Positions 37,501-45,514 of a DNA stretch of 64,000 bases are shown piece after piece. The notes beneath the pieces were generated by a model. That model was not told the origin of the DNA, made no database searches, and worked only from the letters and a program-made list of their open reading frames with translations. The DNA lies in the NCBI RefSeq assembly GCF_000307225.1, contig NZ_HE978616.1, positions 490,404 through 554,403 of the forward strand, given 5' to 3'. The stretch's first letter is position 1; every line of letters begins with the position of its first letter. A program made the position numbers and the translations under genes. Source of the DNA: Anaerococcus vaginalis. GTDB lineage: Bacteria; Bacillota; Clostridia; Tissierellales; Peptoniphilaceae.

Positions 37501-37919
37501 ACAATTTTATCCTCTGGAGATTTTTCTTCTTTAAAATAATCATTTTTATTTTTATATTGAAAAGAATTTAGCCTAATATCAAAATCATTTTGATAATTTA
37601 CTCCTGCTTCCTCCAGAATTTTCACCAATGAATCTACAGCCTTTATCCTATCCTTATCATCTAAGTTTGTAAGCTGATCCTTATATAATTGCACAGCAAA
37701 TGAAGGTACTGTTGTCGCGAGAACATTACCATTTCTATCTAAAATATCCCCCCTACTTGCAATTTCATCAACTTCTTGAACCTTTCTATTATCAGATAAG
37801 TCTCTATAATATTCACCTTGATTAATCATAAGAGTAAATAGCTTTATAAATATAGCAAAAAACATCAAAGCAAAAACAATTTGTAAAAATGTTATTCTAT
37901 TTTCTTTCTGTTTTCTCAA
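34545..37919 (-). CDS. Penicillin-binding protein 2 (elongasome transpeptidase), unusually long
   Basis: 1,124-aa class B PBP. One membrane segment near residues 10-32, then the N-terminal dimerisation region beginning SRGDILDRNGNVLAT, a roughly 450-residue expansion, and a transpeptidase domain with active site SIFK (Ser725), SCN (Ser783) and KTG (Lys1032). Most PBP2 proteins are 600-900 aa, so the Lys/Asp-rich insertion is large. The C-terminus ends in an Asn-rich tail. Follows mreBCD and overlaps the MinD-like gene, so it is the PBP2/MrdA of the rod-type complex; no rodA is nearby. Confidence 0.92.
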   Translation of the reverse strand: MRKQKENRITFLQIVFALMFFAIFIKLFTLMINQGEYYRDLSDNRKVQEVDEIASRGDILDRNGNVLATTVPSFAVQLYKDQLTNLDDKDRIKAVDSLVKILEEAGVNYQNDFDIRLNSFQYKNKNDYFKEEKSPEDKIVDIIVKNKLLKEIIKSHSNKDGIKYETIKTAILALKKRGIDIPILVNIENNKLKLTYKDNAEEKLKSIGHSINDDPIDVVVDAINADRSVIKNILENNQARLLVYKIIKEKNLESNVIIKDCSLSSDEKFIQKKAALNNGYPEIKLNTKACDDFYQIVKKSSIKEFLKSASLNEEDGSYLMPADILIEKLENKGIYANFTTEVKTETKDKKNIYSVDINFKNPQAGDPAEELANLADKNNLLKGVILDKNLKYLAQNANAKNNVYPSIDISEDKPSKWDYTFNVGKKDFFEYYASKDKKQSKDKVIKKLSKEKDAKKILAYIKSISEIKNDNDYEACGILTIDNIINRQGSFGFRPINLVYNLDESTVLRIEENIDKSKGISVATIPIRSYPNRNLASHVLGYMGPIATDEEVEKYVNKNSYLRDEIIGKTGIEESYQDTLRGKNGKSIVTVDSSGNRIETLSKTPSEPGNDVHLTIDANLQMEAKKCLEKMLKAIRTGSTYESKYGNYTPQVAAKHAASGSVVVSNVKTGEILAMVSYPDYDPNLFSTGISETDWDSLQTPENSSVLAPKPMLNMASQTAVMPGSIFKLVTSLAALEKGLDPQRLNYCNGFMDIGNRRFSCLEWSTHGIKHGEETLYDALRVSCNYYFFTLALGENPSNGKSIGVKLELNDIRKTASMLGLDKTTGIEINIPSESKGNIPSTEKKLEVTKALLKKYLEENLKKYLKPNIKKSKSDFNKDVEAIVKLADKPKSIGRNDLIDMLEKMGYKAEEILDGEKAGLSDNIKYTFLNQAEWDITDMLNIVIGQGQNSYTPLQMNRVMSTLSNGGYLNKYTLIDKITNHNSKDVLFKNQVQRSKIPVKNAKNFEDIKYGTLQAAQAIEFFKKMPIEIGEKTGTAEVEGTNPDGSSYDSYAWMIGFAPYDDPEIAVTVFMVQGDTSLNCGPVLRDIVCKYFDIKINPKNQNIGNNNIIENNTILENNNENGGE

Positions 37920-37930
37920 AACTTACACCC

Positions 37931-38422
37931 CTATATCCTGTATGTTGGAATATACATTAGCTTCTTTATTATTATATTGTAAATCAAATATATTATAGTA
38001 TTTAATAAAGCCTCAATAATTAGTGGAACAAACAAATAATTTTTAATAAGAACTAAGTCAAATTTAAAAATATAAGTTAAAAGACTCACAAAGGCAAAAT
38101 TTATAATAGTAAAGACAAAAGTTAAAATTATACCTGTGTTTTTATCACTTTTAAACCTAAATTTTTTATCCCCAACTATATGACCTATCAAAAAATATGA
38201 CAAGGCCCTGATTCCTATAATATTTGAAAACATAAGATCTTCCAATAAACCAATAAAAAGACCAGTATATGCACCACTTTTAGATCCAAGAATCAAAGAC
38301 AAACATATAATAAGACCAATTATAATATTTATATTAGAACCAAATATATTAACTTTTGAAAATACAGTAACTTGTAGGATAAAAGAAATAAAAGCTATTA
38401 TAAAAGTTTTAAATTTATTCAT
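37931..38422 (-). CDS. mreD: Rod shape-determining protein MreD
   Basis: 163-aa protein with five predicted membrane helices and the pattern FSKVNIFGSNINIIIGLIICLSLILGSKSGAYTGLFIGLLEDLM, typical of MreD (GxxxGlllDl-like). Sits 9 bases downstream of mreC and 11 upstream of PBP2, so identity is supported by locus as well as topology. Confidence 0.9.
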   Translation of the reverse strand: MNKFKTFIIAFISFILQVTVFSKVNIFGSNINIIIGLIICLSLILGSKSGAYTGLFIGLLEDLMFSNIIGIRALSYFLIGHIVGDKKFRFKSDKNTGIILTFVFTIINFAFVSLLTYIFKFDLVLIKNYLFVPLIIEALLNTIIYLIYNIIIKKLMYIPTYRI

Positions 38423-38431
38423 ATATCCACC

Positions 38432-39261
38432 TTACTTTCTAAGTACTAAAACCCTATATAAATGGGTAAAATCTGCTGGAGAATTAATTGTAACATTTTT
38501 TCTTAGTGAATCTTTGCTCATATTTACATTTGAAATTTCTCCCAAATATAAACCTTTTGGATAAACACCACCAATACCACTTGTAAGAAGAATATCAGAA
38601 TTTTTAACATCGCTATCAACTTCAAGCATATATCCACTTATAGCTTTGTTTTTATAATCATCAATTACTCCATAATCTCCACTTCTTGAATTTATAAATG
38701 AAACATCATTTGAAGAATTTTTGATGGTTTCTACCTTGCTAGTATTAAAATTCACTTTTACAACTTTTCCAATTACAGCAGAAGAATACTCACTATCACC
38801 AATAGCTTGCAAGATCACATCATTTACTTTTATGCCATCTTTTTTTCCCTTATCAATAAAAAATGACTCTTGCATACTCTTTACATCAGAATTTATAATT
38901 TGTGCCTTTATATACTGATACTTTTTATCTTTCATAGCATCATTTTCAGCCTTTAAGAAGTCTTTTCTATTGATAGTCTCCATTAAATTAGCATTTTCTT
39001 TTAAAAGATTCTTGTTTTCTATCTTTAATTTTTCTACTTCAGCTCTTGTTTGCTTTGAACCTATAGTATCTTCAATAGCCTTTATTATCTCAGATGTTGC
39101 AGAATAAGAAACCTTATTTATAGGCCTAAAAATAGTATTAGTTATATTATTTCCAGCCTCTACCAAACCATCAGCAAGACTTGATACAAAAATCAAAAGA
39201 ACCAATAAAGTAACTGTAATAAAAAAATACTTATTATTTTTTTCTTTCTTTTATAAGCCAT
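38432..39261 (-). CDS. mreC: Rod shape-determining protein MreC (one apparent frameshift)
   Basis: Bitopic protein: short basic N-terminus MAYKRKKK (ATG 39261), one membrane helix (TVTLLVLLIFVSSL), a coiled coil (about residues 55-100, KLKIENKNLLKENANLMETI) and a beta-rich domain with GIKVNDVILQAI and LLTSGIGGVYPKGLYLGEI. The start and membrane helix are in different frames unless the T7 run at 39237-39243 is T8. Repaired length about 276 aa, normal. Lies 2 bases after the mreB stop. Confidence 0.92.
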
Positions 39262-39263
39262 AC

Positions 39264-40277
39264 TTACCTACTTTGATATTTTAAAAACCTATCAGGATTT
39301 TCCATAATTAAGCCCGCACCTTTAATAGCGTCAAATTCCGGTTTATCAGAAATTGTAGCCTTTAAATTTATAATTTTTTCAATATATTCACGAAGCCCCT
39401 TAACATTTGCCATACCACCTGTCATCAAAAAGCCATCATTTTTTATATCACTTGATAATTCAGGCGGAGTTTTTTCCATAACCAAATAAATCATCTCAAT
39501 CAAAGAATCAGCAAACTCACTAATACAAGAAGCTATTTCCTCACTCCTTAGCTTAATTCTTTTAGGTTGAGCATCTTTTAAATCTCTACCCTCAATTTCC
39601 ATAGCAATATCCTTATCCTTTAACCTTAAAGATAACAATTCTTTTTTAATCTTCTCCGCAGTATTAATACCAATCTCAATTTTTCTATTATCCCTTAAAA
39701 ATGTTTGAATATTTTTATCAATATCATCTCCACCCATTTTCAAAGTTTTACTAGCAACAATGCCATTAAGGCTTATCACACAAACCTCACTTGTTCCAGC
39801 ACCAAGATTTAAAGTTAAAATCCCCCTAGGATCCTCAGGAGAAAAACCCACACCAAAACAAGCCGCAAGAGATTCATCAACCAAAATCACATCCCTACTA
39901 CCAGCATGCAAAGAAGCATCCTCAACAGCCCTTTGTTCAATATCAGTAATCCCACTTGGTACACAAACAACAACCCTAGGTTGAATAACAGAAAAACCAG
40001 GATTTATTTTTTGAAAAAAATAATTTAACATAGCCTCTGTCAAATTAAAATCAGAAATAACCCCCTTTTCAATAGGTCTGTGAACTATAATTTCATCAGG
40101 AGTCTTTCCTATCATCTCCTTTGCCTCGTGACCAATAGACTTTATTTCTTTATTTTTGTGATCAAGTGCTAAAACAGAAGGCTCAGATATTACAACCCCA
40201 TCATTTTTTTTAAAAACCTTGATATCACTCGTACCCAAATCAATAGCTAAATCCTCAGCTATAATCCTAAAATTCAT
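39264..40277 (-). CDS. mreB: Rod shape-determining protein MreB
   Basis: 337-aa actin-like ATPase. Phosphate-1 motif AIDLGTSDIKVF, the ISEPSVLAL and GHEAKEMIGKTPDEI blocks, DESLAACFG, phosphate-2 LNLGAGTSEVCVI and adenosine motif FLMTGGMANVKGL. The phosphate-1 loop has Ser-Asp where many MreB proteins have Ala-Asn, a mild deviation. Cytoplasmic, directs lateral wall synthesis; starts the mreBCD-PBP2 series downstream of radC. Confidence 0.95.
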   Translation of the reverse strand: MNFRIIAEDLAIDLGTSDIKVFKKNDGVVISEPSVLALDHKNKEIKSIGHEAKEMIGKTPDEIIVHRPIEKGVISDFNLTEAMLNYFFQKINPGFSVIQPRVVVCVPSGITDIEQRAVEDASLHAGSRDVILVDESLAACFGVGFSPEDPRGILTLNLGAGTSEVCVISLNGIVASKTLKMGGDDIDKNIQTFLRDNRKIEIGINTAEKIKKELLSLRLKDKDIAMEIEGRDLKDAQPKRIKLRSEEIASCISEFADSLIEMIYLVMEKTPPELSSDIKNDGFLMTGGMANVKGLREYIEKIINLKATISDKPEFDAIKGAGLIMENPDRFLKYQSR

Positions 40278-40286
40278 TTCTTTCTC

Positions 40287-40967
40287 CTATATAATATTCT
40301 CTTTCCTAAAACTAAAATACTTATTATTTCCAATAATAATATGGTCTAAAACACCAATTTCTAAAATCTTTCCAGCTTGGACTAATCTTTTAGTAATTTC
40401 CTTATCATTTCCAGACGGCTTCGGATTTCCACTAGGATGATTATGAACAAAAATCACAGAATTTGCACTTTTCCTAACAGCACAAACAAAACACTCCCTA
40501 GGATTAATAATAGAAGAATTAAGATCCCCAGTAGAGATCAATTCCTTACTAATAATCACATTTTTTGTATCTAATAATATAGCATAGAAATGTTCCTTTT
40601 TTGTGTCAATAAATTTATTTTTCATCAAATTAAAAACATCCTCAGAAGAATTTATACACTTTATCTCCCTGTTTATTATTTTTTCACTAAGCCTTTTACC
40701 AAGTTGGATAGCCGCAATAATTTTACTAGCCTTAGCAAGTTTTATCCCATCAATTTTATACAATTCCTCAATACTAATAGATAAAAGCTCCTCAGAAGAA
40801 AATTTTTCCAAAATTTCACGAGAAAGCTCAATAGCATTTTTCTTTTTAGAGCCAGTTTCAATGAGAATTGCAAGCAACTCCTCATCACTTAAACTATCAT
40901 ACCCCTCATTTTTAAGCCTTTCCCTAGGTCTTTGACTAATATCTAAATCTTTGATTTTTTTAATCAT
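40287..40967 (-). CDS. radC: RadC/JAB-domain protein
   Basis: About 226 aa: MIKKIKDLDISQRPRERL start, a helix-hairpin-helix (LYKIDGIKLAKASKIIAAIQLG), and the JAMM metalloprotease-like motif HNHPSGNPKPSGND. ATG 40967 is preferred to a GTG 12 bases upstream because it gives the family's usual beginning. Despite its name a role in DNA repair is unproven. Position next to mreB is conserved in Firmicutes. Overlaps the transporter gene by 8 bases. Confidence 0.93.
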   Translation of the reverse strand: MIKKIKDLDISQRPRERLKNEGYDSLSDEELLAILIETGSKKKNAIELSREILEKFSSEELLSISIEELYKIDGIKLAKASKIIAAIQLGKRLSEKIINREIKCINSSEDVFNLMKNKFIDTKKEHFYAILLDTKNVIISKELISTGDLNSSIINPRECFVCAVRKSANSVIFVHNHPSGNPKPSGNDKEITKRLVQAGKILEIGVLDHIIIGNNKYFSFRKENII

Positions 40968-41478
40968 TAATAACACCAATTTTCTTTAAATGCAAAACTA
41001 TAAAATTTGAACTTAAACCAACAAAAAATCCAGTAAAAATTCCTATAAAAACTAAAACTGGAAAATAATAAAACATCTTAATATTCTGCATAAAAATTAC
41101 AGCCACAATAATTTGACCCAAGTTATGAAAAAATGCACCTATTTCACTAACACCAATAAGAGAAAAATCCTCATCAAGCTTTTTAATTGAAAAATACATG
41201 GCAGTAGTTGAAAAAACAGCCCCAATAAAAGAATAAAAAAAACTCATCACTGACCCAGTAATCAAAACCAACAAAAAAGATTTTAATACACTCACAGCCA
41301 AGGACTTTTTATAATCATATAAACATATACAAACAAGTATTATTATATTAGAAAAACCAAGCCTTGCACCAGGAATCGGCACAGGCATCGGAATCATAGA
41401 TTCAATCAAAGAAATCGCCAAAGATAAAGCAACAAAAAGAGCCAAATTTACATATACTTTTAGATTTTTATTTCTCAT
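40960..41478 (-). CDS. Gx transporter / heptaprenyl diphosphate synthase component I-like membrane protein
   Basis: 172-aa polytopic protein with five or six helices and the conserved segment SMIPMPVPIPGARLGFSNIIIL and GSVMSFFYSFIGAVFS, characteristic of the Hpre_diP_synt_I/Gx family, thought to be ECF-like small-molecule carriers. Overlaps the NusG-II protein gene by 4 bases, the usual partner of this family in clostridia. Confidence 0.85.
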   Translation of the reverse strand: MRNKNLKVYVNLALFVALSLAISLIESMIPMPVPIPGARLGFSNIIILVCICLYDYKKSLAVSVLKSFLLVLITGSVMSFFYSFIGAVFSTTAMYFSIKKLDEDFSLIGVSEIGAFFHNLGQIIVAVIFMQNIKMFYYFPVLVFIGIFTGFFVGLSSNFIVLHLKKIGVIND

Positions 41479-41863
41479 CCAACCACCTTATCAATTTCAT
41501 CATCATTCTTTTTATCATCACTTGAAATAATTTCTAAAATCAGCCTATGAGGAAGACAAACTATAGTTTCCCCAACTTTTTTTATACTAGGCATATGAGT
41601 ACAAAGTAAATCCCTACAATTTGCCTCTTTCATTCTAACTTCTTTATTTTTTATTTCAACAACATTATATTCATCTTCATCTATTTTTATTTTAAATGTC
41701 TTATCTTTATTTAAAGGATACCTACCATATTCTTTTCCATTAAGCTCAATTCTTAAATATGACCCATCTTCATTAGATTTTAATTTTTTTGCAAAAAAAG
41801 CCATAAACAAGCTTAAAAATAAAATTAATAAAATAACGATTATATCTCTTTTTTAATTTTCAT
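41475..41863 (-). CDS. NusG domain II-containing extracytoplasmic protein (one apparent frameshift)
   Basis: After a single N-terminal membrane helix (DIIVILLILFLSLFMAFFA) there is a NusG_II beta-barrel-like domain (LRIELNGKEYGRYPLNKDKTF) and two conserved cysteines in CRDLLC plus another in VCLPHRL. The ATG at 41863, preceded by GAGGT, joins the membrane helix only if the T6 run at 41849-41854 is T7 (MKIKKRDIIVI). About 129 aa, normal. Often found next to Gx transporters and near rnf or FMN-binding genes; redox/flavin function is suspected only. Confidence 0.85.
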
Positions 41864-41925
41864 AATTACCTCTTATAAGAGTTTATCATTTAAAATAGAC
41901 CAATGTCAATTTAAAAAAATCCAAT

Positions 41926-41956
41926 AAAAAAAGACCACCGAAAAATTTCGGTGATC
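41926..41956 (-). terminator. Terminator downstream of the rnf operon
   Basis: On the minus strand an 11-bp stem (41933-41943 with 41946-41956, one mismatch) containing ACCGAAA/TTTCGGT is followed by seven T, just after the rnfB stop. Confidence 0.85.
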
Positions 41957-41962
41957 AAAATT

Positions 41963-42760
41963 TTATTGAACATCTATACATTTAGCTGGACATTTTTGTG
42001 CAGATTCTTTTAAAAGTTCAAGATCTAAATTATCAGAAATTATTTCTTTTGATAAGAAATTATCCATAGCAAATCCTTCTGGATAAGTTCTTGCACAAAT
42101 TGAACATCCAATACATCCAACTTTACAATTTCCTCTAACATCTTTGCCTTTATCGTGTGATGAACATTTTACAATTGCTTTTTGTGAATAAGGAACAAGA
42201 TCAATTATATTTTTAGGACAAATTTTAACGCAAGCTCCACAAGCTACACATTTTTCCTTATAAACAAGACTTACTCCATTAATCATATGTATCGCATCAA
42301 ATTCACAGGCTTTAACACATGAGCCACAGCCTAGACAACCATAGTTGCAAGCTTTTTTTCCACCGAACAGAGCAATTTGCGCTCTACAATCTTCAAGACC
42401 TGCATATTCATATAAGTCTTTTGCATTTTCACAAGTTCCATTACATTTTACAACTGCAACTTTTTTTACACCAGCTCCAGCTGATTCAACTCCCATTGCA
42501 TTTGCAACTGCATCTGTTACTGATTGTCCACCAATAACGCAAGCTGAAACTGGAGCTTCTCCTTTTGCTATTGCATTTGCACAACCATCACAACCTGGGT
42601 ATCCACAAGCTCCACAATTTGCACCAGGAAGAGCTTCTCTTACTCTTTCTACAATTGGGTCTGTTTCTACTTCAAATTTTTTACTAATAACACCCAATAA
42701 GCCAGCTAGAACAAAACCTAGTACGGCTAAAACAAGTGTTGGAATTAAAATATTATTCAT
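41963..42760 (-). CDS. rnfB: Rnf complex subunit RnfB (ferredoxin-type)
   Basis: 265-aa iron-sulfur subunit. N-terminal membrane anchor (residues 1-25), then the 4Fe-4S domain NCGACGYPGCDGC with a later Cys, and two to three ferredoxin clusters (CLGCGSCVKACEFDA, CVACGACVKICPKN, CIGCSICARTYPEG; in the last the fourth Cys is Tyr). It accepts electrons from ferredoxin in the Rnf chain. Last gene of rnfCDGEAB before a terminator. Confidence 0.95.
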   Translation of the reverse strand: MNNILIPTLVLAVLGFVLAGLLGVISKKFEVETDPIVERVREALPGANCGACGYPGCDGCANAIAKGEAPVSACVIGGQSVTDAVANAMGVESAGAGVKKVAVVKCNGTCENAKDLYEYAGLEDCRAQIALFGGKKACNYGCLGCGSCVKACEFDAIHMINGVSLVYKEKCVACGACVKICPKNIIDLVPYSQKAIVKCSSHDKGKDVRGNCKVGCIGCSICARTYPEGFAMDNFLSKEIISDNLDLELLKESAQKCPAKCIDVQ

Positions 42761-42771
42761 GACATTCTCCT

Positions 42772-43347
42772 CTATGCTAATCCTGCAAAGCCCATGAAGG
42801 CAATTGACATTAGACCTAGAGTGATTAATGTAATAGGTCCGCCTTTAAAAGCTTCTGGCATATCGTTATCTTCGATTTTTTCTCTTATAGAAGCAAGAAT
42901 TACTAAAGCTACCAAAAAACCTACTGCAGCAGCTGCAGAATTTAATGTTGTTTCTAGTAAATTATAATTTTCATTTATATTTTTAATTGCAACACCTAAT
43001 ACTATACAATTTGTTGTAATTAATGGTAAATAAACTCCCAATGCTTCATAAAGATTTGGCATAGATTTTTTCATTATCATTTCTACTGTTTGCACCAAAG
43101 ATGCTATAACTAAAATGAATACAACAGTTTGCAAATAACCTATTTTTAATGGATCTAATATATAGAATTGGATTATCCAAGTAATAATTGAAGATAAGGT
43201 TACTACAAAAATTACTGCTGCTCCCATTCCTTTTGCTGTTTCTACCTTACTTGTTACACCAAGAGTTGGACAAATTCCTAAAAATTGTCCCAATACATAG
43301 TTATTTACAAAAATTGATGCAATAATTATTGAAAATAAATTTGACAT
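42772..43347 (-). CDS. rnfA: Rnf complex subunit RnfA
   Basis: 191-aa six-helix membrane protein beginning SNLFSIIIASIFVNNYVLGQFLGICPTLGVT with the membrane-embedded cysteine of the 2Fe-2S site shared with RnfE. FVVTLSSIITW and LGVYLPLITTNCIVLG are conserved; the second Cys ligand is in TNC. 11 bases from rnfB. Confidence 0.95.
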   Translation of the reverse strand: MSNLFSIIIASIFVNNYVLGQFLGICPTLGVTSKVETAKGMGAAVIFVVTLSSIITWIIQFYILDPLKIGYLQTVVFILVIASLVQTVEMIMKKSMPNLYEALGVYLPLITTNCIVLGVAIKNINENYNLLETTLNSAAAAVGFLVALVILASIREKIEDNDMPEAFKGGPITLITLGLMSIAFMGFAGLA

Positions 43348-43355
43348 AATCGCTC

Positions 43356-44020
43356 CTATTTATTATTTTTCTTCTTGTTTGAAATAGCAGCTGCTACTGC
43401 AAACATGATTCCTAGGATAATAAATGAAGATGCTGGTTGAATTAAAAATCCAATTGTATAATCTTCAGGAATTATTCTATTGTCTAGTAATGTACCATTT
43501 CCAAATAATTCTCTAATTGTAGCAAGAATTGAAATTGCTATAGTATATCCTAAGCCTTGACCAAGTCCATCTACAATTGATGCAATAGGACCATATTTTG
43601 ATGCAAATCCTTCAGCTCTTGCAAGAATTATACAGTTTACAACTATAAGTGGAATAAAAATTCCAAGTGATTGATCTAAAGCTGGTAAATATGCTTTTAT
43701 GATCATTTGAACCATAGTTACGAAACTTGCTATTACAACTATAAAAGATGGTATTCTTACTTCATCTGGTATAAAATTTCTTAATAATGAAATTACTAAA
43801 TTTGAAAGTGTCAATACAAAAATTACTGCTGCTCCCATTCCTATCGCATTTGAAAGTGAGGAAGAAATAGCAAGTACAGAACACATTCCAACCATTTGAA
43901 CAAATACTGGGTTATTTGAAAATATTCCATCTTTAAAAACTTTTATAAGATTCGGAGTATTTTTCTTTCTTTTTTCTTTTCTTTTTGAACATCTATAGGC
44001 TTTCCTGTTTGTCTTTCCAT
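43356..44020 (-). CDS. rnfE: Rnf complex subunit RnfE (one apparent frameshift)
   Basis: Six-helix paralogue of RnfA with MVGMCSVLAISSSLSNAIGMG and FIPLIVVNCIILARAE, both cysteines kept. The ATG at 44020 follows a GGGGG site 9 bases after rnfG's stop. The Lys-rich N-terminus then shifts frame near the T6 run at 43970-43975; adding one base joins it to NTPNLIKVFKDGIFSNNPVFVQ, the conserved RnfE start. About 221 aa. The extended basic N-terminus (about 25 residues) is longer than in most RnfE proteins. Confidence 0.93.
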
Positions 44021-44029
44021 ATTAACCCC

Positions 44030-44569
44030 CTACTTTATACTTTTTAGTACTTCACGAGCAGTATTTATACCATTAAGAATAGCAGTGGTTGAATATGTAG
44101 CTCCTGAAATTCCTACAATGTCATTTTCAGATCCAGTTTCAGATGCGCCGACTTTTTTGTCCATACTTACACCCTTAACGCCTTTTTTAAACCAATCTTC
44201 TTCCATTTGAAGACCAAATCCTGCGGATTCAGAATGTTTTAAAGGGCTGAAACCAGTTAATTTATTTTCTCCATCAACTCCAATAATAAATTCGATATCT
44301 CCACCGTATCCACCTTTGGAATTTATATGAAATACGTATCCCTTGCCACCATCTGCTTTGTAAACTCCCTTTATAGCATCTGGGAATTTTCCTTTAACTT
44401 CTTCAAAGTCTTTTCCAGCTGGGTAGGCTATCTTTAATGATTTGTTTAATTTTTCTTGTTCAGATTTTTTAATAATTGGTTCTGTAACTGAATTTGTATA
44501 GGCTAATACCAATGCTGATACAGCTGTAATTATTAATAATTTTATTCCTAATTTTAATACTTTATTCAT
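44030..44569 (-). CDS. rnfG: Rnf complex subunit RnfG (FMN-binding)
   Basis: 179-aa periplasm-facing subunit: N-terminal helix (LLIITAVSALVLAYTNSV), then an FMN-binding domain with HSESAGFG and the flavinylation motif SGATYST near residue 154, where FMN is covalently linked through the Thr. Overlaps rnfD by 8 bases. Confidence 0.95.
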   Translation of the reverse strand: MNKVLKLGIKLLIITAVSALVLAYTNSVTEPIIKKSEQEKLNKSLKIAYPAGKDFEEVKGKFPDAIKGVYKADGGKGYVFHINSKGGYGGDIEFIIGVDGENKLTGFSPLKHSESAGFGLQMEEDWFKKGVKGVSMDKKVGASETGSENDIVGISGATYSTTAILNGINTAREVLKSIK

Positions 44570-45503
44570 TTTTTGCCCCTTTTTTAGCTACGCCAAATAC
44601 TTTAGGCATTGTTCTACTATCTATAAGAGGAACTAATAAGTTCATTAGCAATATTGAATAAGAAACACCTTCTGGATATCCACCAAAAACTCTTATAAGT
44701 GAGGTTATAAGCCCACAACCAAATGCGAAGACTATTTCGCCTTTTTTTGTAACAGGACTTGTTGTATAGTCTGTTGCCATGAAAAATGCTCCAAGCATTA
44801 AACCACCTGATAATAATTGTTCGATTATTCCATCAAAAGATTTGTTAAATATTATCAATAAAATAGCTGTTGTTAATATGTAAACTAGAGGTATTCTTAA
44901 TGATATAACTTTTCTAAATACAAGATAAGCTGCTCCTATTAATATAGCTATAGTTGAAACTTCTCCTATACATCCTCCCATATTTCCCATAAACATATCT
45001 ATTAGGGCTGGTTTTTCTCCACCTGATAAAACTGTTGCGGCAGATACTGCTGAAACTTTTCCCGGTAGCACATAATTTGACATATTTTTTGACCAGGATG
45101 CAAGTAAAAATGCCCTTGCTCCAAGAGCTGGGTTTACAATATTTTGTCCTATTCCACCAAAAAATTGCTTACAAATTACTATAGCAAAAACTGCTCCTAT
45201 TACTGTTTGCCAAATTGGCATTGTAACTGGAATATTATAGGCTAAAAGTAAACCTGTAACTATTGCTGATAAATCTTTTATTGTTGATTGTCTTTTCATA
45301 AACTTGTTAGATATAATTTCTGCTATTATGCAGCTTATAACTGATGTTAAAATTAAAGCCAATGCTTTCGTTCCAAAAAAATATACTCCTGCAAGTCCTG
45401 TTGGAATAAGAGCTATTATTACATCTAACATTTCTTTAGTAACTGTTCTCTCGCTTCTCATATGAGGAGAGGATGATACTAATAATTTGTTTTTTGCTTC
45501 CAT
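44562..45503 (-). CDS. rnfD: Rnf complex subunit RnfD
   Basis: 313-aa polytopic protein (eight or more helices) with SPHMRSERTVTKEML at the start, FGGIGQNIVNPALGARAFLL, and GAFFMATDYTTSPVT near the C-terminus. Together with RnfG forms the flavin-carrying part that drives ion pumping. 11 bases from rnfC. Confidence 0.95.
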   Translation of the reverse strand: MEAKNKLLVSSSPHMRSERTVTKEMLDVIIALIPTGLAGVYFFGTKALALILTSVISCIIAEIISNKFMKRQSTIKDLSAIVTGLLLAYNIPVTMPIWQTVIGAVFAIVICKQFFGGIGQNIVNPALGARAFLLASWSKNMSNYVLPGKVSAVSAATVLSGGEKPALIDMFMGNMGGCIGEVSTIAILIGAAYLVFRKVISLRIPLVYILTTAILLIIFNKSFDGIIEQLLSGGLMLGAFFMATDYTTSPVTKKGEIVFAFGCGLITSLIRVFGGYPEGVSYSILLMNLLVPLIDSRTMPKVFGVAKKGAKNE

Positions 45504-45514
45504 TTATTTATCCT

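Noticed and set aside
42319..42797. Plus-strand open frames up to 150 codons opposite rnfB
   Set aside because: Mirror of the Cys/Ala-rich rnfB sequence; no start context.
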